Shown: positions 1 to 12,400, numbered from the stretch's first letter. The stretch is DNA of 64,000 nt from Astropecten irregularis (GCA_963971285.1 OZ020258.1:930001-994000), one strand, 5' to 3'. The notes: generated from the letters alone by a model not told the origin. Translations and numbers: made by a program.

Positions 1-274
1 TTCCAGATAAATTTCCACAAGCGTGCTTTTGGTTTTAAACCTCGATTTTCCGGAGCGAGTCCTCCACTTTGCGGGTTGTAGAAAAGGCATATGAGGAGTC
101 CCAAGAATTTTCAAAGCATTATTCAAAGTTTTCCAACAAGCTTCGAAATAATTATTTCGATTTTTGTAAAGTCATAAGTTATCATTGAGGAAGTAAAGGT
201 CATCTGTATGACTTTTGACGATTTTCCACAAGAATTATAATTTTACAATTCTCGTGTTTCCTTGATGATGTTAG

Positions 275-394
275 ATCAGACCGGTGGTTGACCAGATCTA
301 CCGAGTGGACGAGGCCCAGCGGGCCTTCCACCATGTCGCCGAGGGCCACACACGAGGGAAGACTGTGATCACATTTGATGCAGGCCGACAGTAA
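275..394 (+). CDS. RTN4IP1: RTN4IP1-like NAD(P)H oxidoreductase, last exon only
   Basis: Terminal coding exon of a gene that enters from the left. The sequence before it ends in a plausible acceptor (gatgttag), and the exon then reads IRPVVDQIYRVDEAQ, continues through GHTRGKTVI and ends in a TAA stop after 39 codons. Seen: an IRP start and a GHxRGKTVI end. From family knowledge: the medium-chain dehydrogenase/reductase RTN4IP1 (OPA10, a mitochondrial NADPH oxidoreductase linked to coenzyme Q synthesis) ends with GKIRPVIEQ and GHARGKTVI, so the match is specific to that subgroup. Unlike the vertebrate protein there is a short extra tail, TFDAGRQ. The preceding 274 bases are intron with no other coding signal. 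Another MDR/quinone oxidoreductase is possible because only about 40 residues are visible. Confidence 0.68.
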   Translation: MRPVVDQIYRVDEAQRAFHHVAEGHTRGKTVITFDAGRQ

Positions 395-887
395 ACACAA
401 GACCTTCAGATGTTTAGGGTCGGGGTCTGATGTTTGTCTTGGATTCTGACAGGGAAAGGCGATACATTTGACGCCGTTGGAGAAACAGTTCAGGCTCGGG
501 ACCCGTTGCAGAGTCGTAGACTTTTGGGCGAATTATTGTGGAGGTCCTGATGTTTTGATATGCTTCTTGAGATGAGTGGGGTTGGGTCCTGAAATGGGTC
601 TTGACTCTTGAGATGAATGAAGAAGCCTTAAGAAGGTACCAAGATGAGGAAAGTTCCTGAGATACAAGATGCTGAGATGGGGGAAGGCGTTCCCAAGGTT
701 GAGAGGCTAGCATCACAGATGGACTGTGAATGTTGCCAGGGTTACAAGCTGTTGCAACATCAGTGGATGATATTCATTTCACTCAGTTCCTATGGTATTC
801 GTAACCAAGTGTCTTTATTTAAAGCCTTATAAGTAACCTTAATTAATTCAAACCAAGTGTCCTGTCAAATGTACATCAGGTTACTAG

Positions 888-893
888 AATAAA
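888..893 (+). terminator. Candidate polyadenylation signal AATAAA for the RTN4IP1-like gene
   Basis: Canonical hexamer about 0.5 kb after the TAA stop on the same strand. A second AATAAA is near 1470. Assignment is by position only. Confidence 0.4.
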
Positions 894-1535
894 AGAATCA
901 TAATGGTCATTTCCGAGTGAACTTTCATTATTTCTATCATGTGACCAACTACAAAATGGCCAAGTTTCAAGTTACATCATTCAATCACAACCTTCACTTA
1001 AATTCTCAGACAATTGACGACATTCAGAAGTTATGGACTGGTAAAACACACCATTGAAATAGTGGATAGTTGACTTTGACAATAACCCACAAAGAACAGG
1101 GACGGAGATCATAGACAAGGTAGCCAGGGGGCCAATCATGCCATTCTTGAAGTATTATGGTGTCTTGTGTTGTACTTTAATAATGGGGACAATCCTACCC
1201 CACAAGTTGGCTTTTGTTGACAAGGTGCCCACAAGGAATTTTGCAAGTCGAACGACATTTGGTGAAACAACAGAACAAATGGAAAACCACGGAGGTACCC
1301 CATAACTATCCATTTGTATGGGTGTGTGTATGCGCACAGATGGGAGGGGACAATCAGGGGCGGGGGCGGAGATGGGGGGGGGGGGGGGTAGGTTTGGGTA
1401 CTGCTCCCTTTGTACAAGTTTTATGGCTCTACAGACACAAGATTCACAATCAACAAACACTTGAGATAAACAAATAAATGAAACACATCACACATCAATA
1501 ATTACTTGTCTCCACAGACACCTGGTCTATACAAC

Positions 1536-1541
1536 TTTAAT
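1536..1541 (-). terminator. Candidate polyadenylation signal ATTAAA for RPS7
   Basis: On the minus strand ATTAAA lies about 145 bases after the RPS7 stop codon, a normal distance for a short ribosomal-protein 3'UTR. Confidence 0.4.
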
Positions 1542-1684
1542 TAGATCTTCCCCGCAATGCATCTTCATGATGCGATATTTAGGCCATTATCAGTAACTGT
1601 TCGAAGGTCCAGGATGGTGTTTAATTGTATAATGCTCTCCCCTCCCGCTGCTTGTGTTTGGGTGTTGTTGGAAATAATGTCCCC

Positions 1685-4600
1685 CTACAGGCTCCATTCG
1701 GGGAATTCAAAGAGGACCTCCTTGCCCGTCAGCTTCTTGTAGACTGCACTGAAGGTGTCCGTCTAAACACAAAGAATAACAAAAAATTGACGCATTTTAA
1801 GCCTTTTGATATATTTCATAACATCTGACATAAAACTGCAAAAGAGGATGCTGTCTCAGGCCTTGAATTTGGTTTTGAAAAGGGCACTTTTCCATTGCAA
1901 GGGGGCACTTCCATTGGAAAATCATAATGTTTATTGAAACATTTGAAGGGCACGAAGGCCAAGAACCAGGGCAACGAAGGCCATGGCCTCAGTGGTCTCC
2001 GTTAAATTCAAGGCTTGGTGTCTGATGGTTGTGCTTTGAACTTAACAATCGACTAAGGGACAATTTCATGGAATTTGGGTGAAAGCCTTATTATGAAGGA
2101 CGAGAGTGCTAAGCAATAATTTTGTGATCTTAGCCCCTAGGGCCAATTTCATAGAGCTTCTTAAGCACCAACATTAGCTTAAGTACTAAAACCATTAGTA
2201 AATAAAATCAGTATGCCAGCCAAAACTCCTTGTGAATGTTATGATTAGCAAACAATGGCCGAATAAAAGTCAAAAGCAGTAAACATCACATGAAAATTTG
2301 GTTGGTAATCATGTTCAATCAAGAAAGACCTGTCATGCTTTAAGGTACAATACATGATTGGTAAAGGTCACACTGCCCTCATACTTTGTCTGTTCAAACA
2401 TGTACATGAAATAATAAACCTATGAAAATTTGAGCTCAATCGGACATCTGAGTTACGAGAAAATAGCGAAAACCCGACTCAATTTGTCTTATAAAACATG
2501 AAGAATAGTTTACTTTATGTTTGTTCCAAAAAGCGTTCGGACGAACGATCTTTGGAAAAGACACTAAATCTTGATTTGCTTGAAAAACCCAGCAGCTGAT
2601 GAACCAAGATTTCCCATGTAGACTGTTTGCACTGTTTACGAGCTGTTGAGTCAATTTTCTGTCTCAAACTCAATACATTTTTTTGGAGGCCTTACAAATC
2701 CTATATACTCCCTTTAAACACATTTTTGGCCGAAGTAGCTCTATGAAATTGGCCCCTGATGTGGAGCGGTCAAACATCCAGTCATACCTTGTAGTCCACT
2801 TGGATCTGCTGGCTTTTCTCCAAGAACACCTTGATGGTTTTGGTTCCATCCATCTTGACCCGGATCCTCTTGCCAACGATCTCCGATGGAAAGACCAAGT
2901 CTTCCAGGATGGAGTCGTGCACGGCGGTCAGCGTCCGACTGCGAGGGCGCTTCTGCTTGTTCTTGGTTCGCGACTTGCGCGTGGGCTTGGGGAGGATGCG
3001 TCTCTGCAAACCGGAACACAAAAACCGACAACAATAATGAAAATGTTGCCTTTGAGAAAGATCCTGCTAGGATCAAAACGTGTCAGGCCCTCCTTACTCT
3101 AAACAATGAACAACAATGATTAACTTCATTGAACAATGAAGGCACTTTAATAGTGAAGTGCTTATCTACGTCGTTGAAGGGCAATAAATTGTTTGCATTA
3201 TTCTATCTCCTCGACCAACAAATCAATTATAATAATGACCTTCTTACAATCTCAACCAAACTGACAAAACGTAAGGATTGAACTAGATTGAATTAGATTC
3301 ATGGGTTTTGTTTCCGTACCTGGGCCACAAAGACGACGTGCCTGCCACTGAATTTCTTCTCCAGTTCGCGGACCAGTCGGCTCTGAACTTTCTGGAAGGA
3401 TCTGAGCTGTGGCACGGGCACGAAGATGACGATGGCCTTCTTGTTGCCACCTGCATCAATCTCCTGTTTGGAATAAAAAATAACAGAATGAGGACTTCAA
3501 CTCTCATGATTCACACCAAATGTTGTCAACGGAATCCAAAGACTATTCCTGTGACTTATTTGCTTCTCTGCAGGACCATTCTGACCCCAACTCTGACCTA
3601 AGTTCCTCAAATGTAGTTAGGAGTCATGCTACATACAAGTCCACAATGATCACAAACTGGAAAGGTGCTATAGCAAAGAGAACAATTTAATTCCATGACT
3701 TTCCATGACTCAAGACATTTTTACCCGATTTTCTAAGATTTTCCATTACTGTGGTAATGGAAATGGGTTTCATGATTATTGGCTTTTGCACTGATTGATT
3801 CACTTAAAAAAGGAATAAACATGAAAACAGGGTCAGCAAACATGCAATAACAAAAAGATTTTCTGTATGAAATGTAAGTTGTTAAATTATTAATTAATTT
3901 GTCCGTATTCTCCAAAAGCCACAAAATGAAACGAATTCATCTCATGAATTTGTTGAAGAGTACGTTTCAATGTCGTCCATCAGCGAATCTCAAGATGTGT
4001 GGGTTCAAGCAGCATCTGAGAATTAGTAAAATGGACGTGACGGAATCTAGGAAGTCGTGACCTTTTAACTACTGACCTTGGCTCCTGTGATGAAGAGCTC
4101 CCTCAGCTGACTCTTGAGCTCAGAGTTGATTTCCAGTTCCAGGAGGGCCTGTTGACAAGAAAACGAACAAATTTTCAGAAACATTTATTTATGTAAGAAT
4201 TCCTTTCAGATATCGAACAGCAGAGATTTGGGTCCAATTTCATGGAATCTGCTACGACCTATTTTTGTGCTTACGGGCTAAGCGTGAAATCTATTCCATG
4301 GAATCCGTAAACAGGCCTTTCCGAGCTCAACAGGTTAGCGAAGATGATTTTTGTTTTCCTTTTTCAAGTGTGGTACCCTGAATACCACAAATACACCGCA
4401 GTGTGGCTTGTGTGGTTTATGATCCAGTTCCCCCTGTGGAGACTGTAGTAATGTAGTAATGTGTGGTAAGCACCTCTTGTCTTGTGCGGTAGTCGGTAGA
4501 TGCAAAGGGTTGGAAAAAATTATTTACAATGCATCTACAAAAACAAACCACACAAAAAAGTCCAACAAACCAACAATATTGCACAGTTTTGAACTTCGCA

Positions 4601-4821
4601 AAGCATCAATCCATCAGTCAGCAAACAAATGTTACATAGAAAGACCTACAGGATTTAAATTTCCCCCTGGCTCAAGGGTAGAGGGAGTAAATAAGGTTAT
4701 TTTGTACGTCTTGTAAGGAATTCAACTGATTTGTATTTACCTGTGACATGGAGAGTTCAAACTCATCTGCTTTCTCTCCTGCTGGCTTGATAATCTTGGC
4801 TGCTGCGCTAAACACCGCCAT
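1685..4821 (-). CDS. RPS7: Ribosomal protein S7 (eS7)
   Basis: Structural protein of the small (40S) cytoplasmic ribosomal subunit, needed for 18S rRNA processing. Five coding exons on the minus strand: 4821-4741, 4148-4077, 3463-3320, 3003-2788, 1762-1685, all with GT-AG borders. They join to 196 codons plus TAG (vertebrate RPS7 has 194). The start reads [20 protein letters not shown]. Later stretches recognised are [77 protein letters not shown] and a C-terminal FEFPEWSL. All are near-identical to animal eS7. The start exon opens at 4830, nine bases before the ATG, so a noncoding first exon is required; the best candidate is 6074-6094. Introns contain transposon copies. The gene is divergent from RNASEH1. 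Confidence 0.97.
1859..2004. mobile_element. Short inverted-repeat element, GGCC/CATTGG family (copy 1 of 3)
   Basis: Contains the blocks ttttccattgcaaggg, cacttccattggaaaatc and aaccagggcaacgaagg, which recur at 16750-16900 and, in reverse, at 39363-39528. Non-coding and MITE-sized. Lies just downstream of RPS7 exon 5 in intron 4. Confidence 0.6.
2140..2756. mobile_element. MITE of the GGGGCCAATTTCATAGAGC family, in RPS7 intron 4
   Basis: The left end ggccaatttcatagagc is matched by the inverted right end gctctatgaaattggcc. The interior from about 2340 resembles the right half of the element at 15986-16341 in inverse orientation, including the block caatcggacatctgagtta, so this copy looks composite or nested. 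Confidence 0.6.
3054..3105 (+). repeat. Hammerhead-like repeat core, RPS7 intron 3
   Basis: Reads gagaaagatcctgctaggat followed by CAAAACGTGTCAGG. The self-complementary GATCCTGCTAGGATC plus a GAAAC-like and GTC segment is shared with copies near 28.4, 28.6, 29.0, 38.6, 38.7 and 45.6 kb. Confidence 0.55.
4360..4515. mobile_element. GTGTGGTA-rich inverted-repeat element (copy 1 of 3), RPS7 intron 1
   Basis: Shares tgtggtaccctgaatacc, ggagactgtagtaatg and gcaaagggttgg with 9395-9570 and 17480-17690. The better copies end in aaccctaacc-type inverted termini. Non-coding. Confidence 0.55.
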
Positions 4822-4844
4822 CTTGGACCGCTACAAAGAAATTG

Positions 4845-5240
4845 CAAAAAAAAAAAAAAAAACAAATAAACCATCATTCATTCATCATCATGGCAAGACT
4901 TTGCAAACGAAGATCTACGAAGGTTGTGATTTGCGACGACTGTATGTGCGCTAGTGGCTGACAAGTGACAAGTCTAATGCGGAACAAGCATGCCCGGCTG
5001 CAACGGCTGCCGGATGAATGTCTGGTCTGGGTTAGGTGTTGAGGCTTGGCGGTCCTTCCTCTTGCATCTTTTGTCCTTCAGACTGGCCTGCCGGGAGTAC
5101 TCAAAGGAAGAGACAGCCTGGTAGATGTTGTACCGCCAGGCATCGCGGCCGGTCTGCAGCGAGGGCAGACCAGTGGCGGTTATTGATATTGCAGTTACAC
5201 ATTTAACCCAAACCATGCTAACCCTCCTGTTGCCAAGCAC
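4845..5240 (-). mobile_element. 3' end of a non-LTR retrotransposon (LINE) ORF, decayed
   Basis: The minus strand reads RDAWRYNIYQAVSSFEYSRQ followed by a basic stretch (LKDKRCKRKDRQ), then in a shifted frame a Cys-containing stretch ending in SRACLFRIRLVTCQPL. This matches the C-terminal region of many animal LINE reverse transcriptases (WR...FE..R...LKDKR..RK.R, then a C..C...C.SRIGL.SH knuckle). A degenerate ATGATGA-type tail and a poly-A tract (poly-T on the given strand's complement) follow at 4845-4895. The frame is broken, so it is a dead fragment, sitting between RPS7's 5'UTR exon and first coding exon. Confidence 0.5.
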
Positions 5241-6073
5241 ACTGCACTCTGCAGGCCTACTGAGTACTGATTGGGTATCTGCACGCGCAAACGCGTGAGA
5301 TCCGACGACTGTTTACAGAATGGTGTAATGTCAGGATGTGGTGCTTCTTGAGACCCGATTGTGGGGACGCTTGCGCGACTGCTCAGCTGCCATTCATTCA
5401 GTACACAGGGTCACAGCCATCGGTATTTTCATTTGAACAAGGATGATGAAGGAAGTCTCAGGGTAAATCAGTCTTGGCATGCTCGGTGCCCATTTCCATC
5501 AAAATGTGTGAATTTTTCAGTTTTCACGTTAATCATGTAGGCTAGGGCCTTTAGGCCTAGCCTACTCAGTCTCACACAGAGTCTAACGTTAGAGACAGAA
5601 ATAATGCAGCCTAGCCCTACCATTTTCATGCATACGAATTACGATTTCAACTCAATTCAAAAGAGTCAACATTTCATTTTCTTTTTAAGCATATCCACAA
5701 ATTTCGTCTTCATGAAAATGACTGTAATGTGAAAGATGGCAGAAACGAGTGTTTAAGAACAAAATAATTTCATCTACAATAAGGAATAGCCTAGCCTTGG
5801 CAGTGGCAGGCATGAACTACCGATAAGTGTTATAACGTTACAGCCATTGGCAATGCCGGACTGCGCAACATTACTGCGTTTCACAAATAAGTATTGCCAG
5901 TTTATATCGGCATTTATCACGATCATCACAGACCATTATTCAAAATTGTTTCACAAAACAGGCAATATTGTTCATACTTTTTAACATATATTCTGTATTT
6001 GTACATTGTTTTGTTTAATTATATTAAATTTTCCATTGAAAAATAAGGGGTCTTCGTTCATTTTTTAACTCAC

Positions 6074-6094
6074 GTTAGGACTACGGCCGAAAAG
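6074..6094 (-). other. RPS7: Probable RPS7 noncoding first exon with 5' TOP start
   Basis: On the minus strand the sequence is CTTTTCGGCCGTAGTCCTAA(C) followed by the consensus donor GTGAGT. A C followed by a short pyrimidine run is the transcription start of ribosomal-protein (TOP) mRNAs. Splicing to the acceptor at 4830 would give a leader of about 30 nt. Inference from motif, donor and spacing; no transcript seen. Confidence 0.55.
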
Positions 6095-6433
6095 ACCGAT
6101 TCTCGCTCACATCGAGATCTCGCGAGAGAGTCCACCTCTCCCTAAAAATATTCTAGATCCTTCAATATTCAATCTCAAAGAGACTACTTTTTTTAATAAA
6201 TAATGTTTGTTATTAAAATAAACCACTTTCAAATTAATCAGTTTATTATTCATTTGTTATGAACATTTTTAAAGGCATCAAAATAGGTTCAAAAATAGAA
6301 TAGACTTAACGTCAACCTTTGACCTTCTCGCCAGACTTCACACACCACTGATCGTGTCACACACGTACGCGCGCTGCATGCACCAGAGTGACGATTGTTG
6401 TGGTGGTTTTGATCAATTTGGTGTCCAGATTGG
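6095..6433. promoter_or_regulatory. Bidirectional RPS7/RNASEH1 promoter with TCTCGCGAGA (6118-6127)
   Basis: The interval between the RPS7 TOP start (leftward) and the first RNASEH1 ATG (rightward) is only about 340 bp. It contains the 10 bp palindrome TCTCGCGAGA about 24-33 bp upstream of the proposed RPS7 start. In vertebrates and other animals this element is bound by BANP (earlier linked to ZBTB33/Kaiso) and drives TATA-less CpG promoters. No TATA box is evident at the usual place. The right half is rich in CACAC/GTACGCGCGC sequence and should contain the RNASEH1 start. Confidence 0.65.
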
Positions 6434-6437
6434 ATGA
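6378..6437 (+). promoter_or_regulatory. uORF in the RNASEH1 leader, overlapping the first start codon
   Basis: ATG at 6378 is followed by 18 sense codons and TGA at 6435-6437. The stop overlaps the main ATG at 6434 as ATGA. It applies only if transcription starts upstream of 6378, which is not shown. Confidence 0.5.
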
Positions 6438-9400
6438 GTCTTTCTCGTTTTTTTCGAGCCCTAGGTTCATCCTTACAAAGTATGCCAAGATTCCATTATG
6501 CAGTGAGAAGTGGACGGACTACTGGAGTTTATGAAACATGGTAATTAATTAATGAAAAACAGCGACAGAAAGTTTCTGACTATGTTACTTTTGCCTGATA
6601 ATAATTCGAGTTAAAACTTTGGCTACAGCAGTGGCTTAGGGCAACATTGCGTCTGTATGCACTGCAGTGAAGCATAAGGCCTTGCGTAGAAATTCGTCTA
6701 GCAACAGTCGTAGCCATAGTCTTTAACTGTCCATTTGGATCAAGCCTATGGAAATTGGAATGGCTCTATTTACTTTCACTTTTTGACTGTAGGCCTGCTG
6801 TGCAGATGGGGGAGGGGGCGGGGCAGATGTAGCACATTTTGAAGAAAAAAAATTAAGAAAGAATTATAAAAAGAAATAAAAAAATTAGAAAAGAAATAGG
6901 CCTAAACTAATGAATGTTTGTTTTGACTTTTCATCAAATAACCACAAGGGAAACTGACTGAATTTAAAGTCTTTGAAAAGTGAACAAAGAAAAATTGACT
7001 GGAGCGGGATTCAAACCGGCGACCTCCTGAACACAAACCGGCGACCTCCTGAACACAAACTGGCGACCTCCTGAACACCCGGTGTTCAGGAGGTCGCCGG
7101 TTTGAATCCCGTTCCAGTCAATTTTTCTTTGTTCACTTTTCAATGTTTTGACTTTTGTTATGTTTTGATTGATTGATTGATTTGATTGGTTGATTTAAAA
7201 GGACGACTTCCTTGAAAGCTGTACGGTGCCTCTAGGCTCTATAGAGGATCTCAGACAGCCAGGTCTTTCCTCCATGGTCTGATCATCTAAGAGATGAAGC
7301 TTTGAAAATTGAACTTGACTCGTTAAGATTGCACAAGTCTAATACTTTTTTTTCCTTATTTGATTCTGACATACACTGTTTTCAACTTTGAAAATATTTT
7401 CTACCAGGGATGACTGCAAGGCCCAAGTCAATGGCTTTTCAGGGGCCCGCTACAAGAAGTTTGACACAGCAGAAGAAGCATGGGACTTTGTGACAGCTCA
7501 GCAGGATACCAACAATTACTATAGCAACAGTCAGTCGGGATGGGGAGGGGGCAGATCTTATGCTCAACCTTACTCAAGACCGTACAAGCATGAAGCAAGA
7601 TCACAGAGTTTCCCTCAAGCATGCATGGATTCAGGTAATTAAAGTTGACGCAACGATTTTGGATTGAAAGAAAGAACTTGCTGAATATTCCAAGCCACCG
7701 AAATCCATCTCAAAGTGATTGGTAGTCTACGGTGCTTATGGGGGTTACAAAACGGAGGCTCAGACTGGGGCTCTGGCTCTGGCTCTGGCTCTGTCATCCA
7801 TATGCTGAAAGTGTAGGTTGTGGTTTTTCATTGAAGCTGAAGATCTGTTTTAGTTTTCAAACCGGAGAATCTACTTCCGAACCGCAGCCAAATGCCTCTA
7901 TTTTGATACTTGTTATTTTGGAATGGATTCACGAAATGGAGGCAGAGCCTGAGCCTGAGCCTCTTTGTAAACCCTGGAGTTTCACATGGACACAAGAGTA
8001 GCTTTGACATCTGCCATTTCACTGAATCAAACAAAATCCAGATGGTATTTATGGATGGAGGTGTCCAAAAAGCCAAAGCTTGTTAAGCAGAGACCCCTTT
8101 GTTAAGAAGACAAAGGTTTTTAAGCAGTTACTGTTACAAGAAACTTAGGTCAAGACCAATATTATAAAGGTTGTGCCGAGATACTGATATTAAACATACT
8201 TCATTTCTTTTCAATCCAGAGTTTCTGAATTCGACGGGAAGCACATATAAAAGAAAGCATGATTGGGGAAACGAGACATATTCATATGGCTCACACTATT
8301 ACAAGAAGGCAAGAAGTGATAGCACACCCTATGCTTCGTACTACACATCTCAAACTCCGTCATCTTCTTCAATGTCATCATCATCTTCTTCAACATCCTC
8401 CTCATCTTCTTCAACGTCATCCTCATCGTCTTCAGGGAGCAATGGAAGACGTAAGTGAAGAATTGGATTAAAAATTAGTAATAAAAACATCAAATTGCAT
8501 GAATCCTTCTACTCCCAGTAAAGGTTACTGGCAGACTCCCTAACCCTCCAGCTGGAGTGTTTCGGAGGGGATGACCCTATACTCTCTGTGATGGTCACTT
8601 GCAGACTCCCAAACTCTCCAGCTGGAATGCATTGGAGGGAATGACCCTCCTACTCTCGGTGAAGTTACTGGCAGTAGATGTCAACTCCCAAACCATCCAG
8701 CTGGAGTGTGTTGGAGGAAACGAACCTCCTACTCTAAGTGAACGTTACTGGCAGGCTATGTCAAACTCCCAAACCCTCCAGCTGGAATGTATTGGAGGCA
8801 GTGACCCTCATACTCTTACTGCAGGTTACTGGCAGACTCTGTCAAACTCCCAAACCCTCCAGCTGGAGTGTATTGGAGGGAATGACCCTCCTACTCTCAG
8901 TGAAGGGTACTGACAGACTATGTTTTACTTCCAAACCCTCCAGCTGGGGTGTAATGGAGGGAATGAACCTCCTACTCTCAGTGAAGGTTACTGGCAGACT
9001 CTGTCAAACTCCCAAACCTTCCAGCTGGAGTGTATTGGAGGGAATGACCCTCCTACTCTCAGGGAAGGTATTACTAGCAGATTATGTCAACCTCGCAAAC
9101 TCTCCAGCTGTCTGCTTCAATCCTCTCTTATCAAATGGAAATAATTTCCTGCAATAACATCAAAAGATTTGCTCAATGTTCCCATTCCATGTTCGTAGGT
9201 CGAGCTATTGTGTATACAGACGGATCCTGTGAAAGTAACGGACGGAGAGGAGCACGTGCTGGTGTTGGAGTCTACTGGGGAGATAATAACCCCTATAACG
9301 TCAGCGAGAGATTAGAAGGACGACAAACTAACCAAAGAGCTGAAATCACGGTAATTATCTGACCTCTCAAAGAAATATATTTCAAGAGGCTTTTAACCCT

Positions 9401-12400
9401 AACCAACCTGCTTGCCACAGTTTACCACACATTTCCTGTTGTAAGTGTGGTATCCTGAATACCCATAGTACCCATAATACATGGTTTATAATACAGTCCG
9501 ACCTGTGGAGACTGTAGTAATGTGTGGTAAGCAGCTCCTACCTTGTGTGGCAGGTGCAGAGGGTTTGGATTAATAAATGTAATTCTCACATCACCAGTGA
9601 TAGGTTATGAAGAAGGCTGCCCTTTCAGTGTGTTGTAATCACAGTAAATATCATCGCCTCAAGGTTTAAGGTGGATACACAAGTAAGAACCTTTCAGTAT
9701 GTTTGTTTACTTTGGTGCCATTAGCTCACTGTGACCCAAGTACCAAGATGGATTGCACCAAGTACCAAGATGGTGTATTCGGTGACCTTTTTAGTACAGC
9801 CCTGTGTGCATTTATGGAAACAAAAAATTGAAATTAAATGAGGACCAAGTCAAACTTTTCATTGAAATGTTTTCAATATAAACAATAACAATCTCTGATG
9901 TGACAATTAGTTTTTTCGCTTTATAAGTGATAATACTCGCACCCAAAACTACATGGTTATACAGAATATTAAATGTAAAGCATGAAATGACAGTGCACTA
10001 GCATTCCCACTCCATACTCACTCTTTCTTTCCTGTGTGTTTAATTAATTAAAAGTGGAAAAGAAAGTCTGCTATTTTCAAAACCGCTTTCTATGTGTTTC
10101 TCTCAGGCTGCCATACGTGCTGTGCAAACTGCCAAATCACGGAACATCAAGGATCTGACTCTCTATACGGACAGCAAATACACAATGAATGGTAAGTCAC
10201 TCATTCCCTTGGAGATGTTGAATGAATATCATCTTGCTATTAAGATATAAATTTATCATCAGTGGATGTGTAATTTGTTTTTTTCACGTGGACGAGCTTT
10301 ATCATTAGTCTAGTCAATTTCACAAAGCCCTATAATCGATTGTAAATCGAGTTAGTAGGATAACCCATCGTATCCTTCGTAGGGCTGTAATACATCATAA
10401 GTCCTACGATTGACAGCAAGTTTCGATGAGTTTGATGAAATCGACCACGTTGTCTGTTTCTCCCATCAGCTGTGAATGAGTGGATGAAACGTTGGAAGGT
10501 GAACGGCTGGAAGACGGTGAACAAGAAAGAGGTACTGAACAAAGACGACCTTCAGACACTGGACGGACTATGTCAAGAGGTCAACGTGGACTGGGTGAGT
10601 TCAGACAATGAAACATCATTTGTTGTTAATAGTTTCTGTCTGCATGACATGTGGTTGTGTCAGATGGATCATTATTTTGCTGAGATGGGGATGAGTGGAT
10701 TGCGTGGCTGCCTGGGGGATGGCTTTCAGAAGACCAAAGGAGAACCTCTCGAAGGTAGATGCGGCAACGCGCCGCCACGGCGAATACTCCCACTGATTAA
10801 TTGATTGATTCTTACAATACTTTGTAATGTGTACTTCATAATTAAGTTGCCTTGTATAAGATGATGTTTTGGCTATAAGTAAGGCTGAGTCATCTCGGAA
10901 TTTGTTTGTTCCGGATCCCGACCAAGTTTTTTCGGTCGGGATCCGGTGTTCCGATAAATGAATTCACGAACAATTACCTACTTTGGTGACCCCAAATATA
11001 AAGAAAAACATAAACAAAAGCCCGACATCGAACACATGCAAAACATGGCTGTAGTACCGAGTGTCGTTACACCGATGTGCGGTTGTAATTTAGTTGCAAA
11101 ATCCCTGTAAAATATTTCTTCCGAAATTCCGAAGTACCAAAAATCGCGTTTTCCTGATCACCTAAATCTTACTTGAATTTCAATCAGTAATATTTGTCCT
11201 TTAGGCTGAGTAGAAACATTGTGAAATCCTTCCAAATCAACGGTCGCACTGTGACAAGCGTGAAAATTTCTTCCCCCATGGTAAGACGTAAACAATCATC
11301 GCGCACGCCATGGCATTGAATTTCCCATGCATGATACTGGTACTCCGCGCAAAGTGCACCAGCGCAGCGAAAGTCTTAACCACGTGCGTCGGCAGGAAGC
11401 TTTCCGTACATGTACACATCATGTACCGGTATATCAAAATGTGTATTGTACACAACGTGCAGACAATGTGTGTATGTGGCATGCACGGTGAAGTAGCGCT
11501 CGGACGGACCGTGGACTACGCTCGGGGTCGGCAGCGGTGCATTGGTGTGGTGGTAGGCCTACGCGTACGATCCGACCGACACGTCACGGCTTTTGACATC
11601 GCTAGTTTTTTCGCTACAGAAACTTTAACTTTACGATTGGTAAGGATTGAATAAAAGAAACGTGATTTTTATAAAGATTTGAAGAAGAAAGTTCAGAAAA
11701 AGTATTTCTTATGTGTTTTATTGTTTCATCGGACCATCGGAACGAAAAATCGGAAACGGAATCCGATCGCATCGGTCGGAAATCGGCATTCCGACAGTTC
11801 CGACTCAGCCTTAGCTATAAGTTAACATTGAAACTGGATTTTGTCACTTTCACTGAATAGTTTTTTAAGAGAGCAAACAGGGTGTTCAAGATATCCAGAC
11901 ACTCCTCTGGCTAAATCGTTGTTTCTGAATTCAATGATAATCTTTGAGCCCTCCTTATTCCCTACAGCCAAACTAGGCTAGAACAAACTATGGAACATCT
12001 TCTAGTTTGTCTCCAACTTGAAGATTCATGGAAACTAAATGACATTGATACCCTGATACCTCAGGCAAGGCTTTGTGTGTAGTTAAGCAACTCGATGAGA
12101 AGATCTTGAAGTCGAGGGAAAGAGAACATTTTCTTTATTTAAGGGGCAAATCTGTTGGAGGAACAAAATGGTAATAGAAGCACCTCATGGAGGCCAAGAC
12201 CCAGCTTATAGAGACTAAGACCTCTGTGGCATCCCTGAAATTCCACTTCTTGATATCGCTATTATTCAATGTATTATATTGTGTAGTAATTATTTTCGTT
12301 TCTTTCTTTTTTTTTCCAGAAATATGTGCCCGGTCATGCCAATATCAAAGGCAATGAAGCTGCTGATTCACTAGCCAAAGCCGGAGCTAGAATGAATTCC

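Larger units (their letters stand above)
395..1684. other. Intergenic, convergent 3' ends of RTN4IP1-like gene and RPS7
   Basis: No convincing coding exon. It should hold the 3'UTR of the upstream gene and that of RPS7, which run towards each other. A long G run lies at about 1376-1388. The short reading frames here have no family signature. Confidence 0.5.

Noticed and set aside
8599-9157. Overlapping reading frames up to 139 aa in RNASEH1 intron 3
   Set aside because: They follow an ~80 bp minisatellite and are flanked by the spliced RNASEH1 exons.
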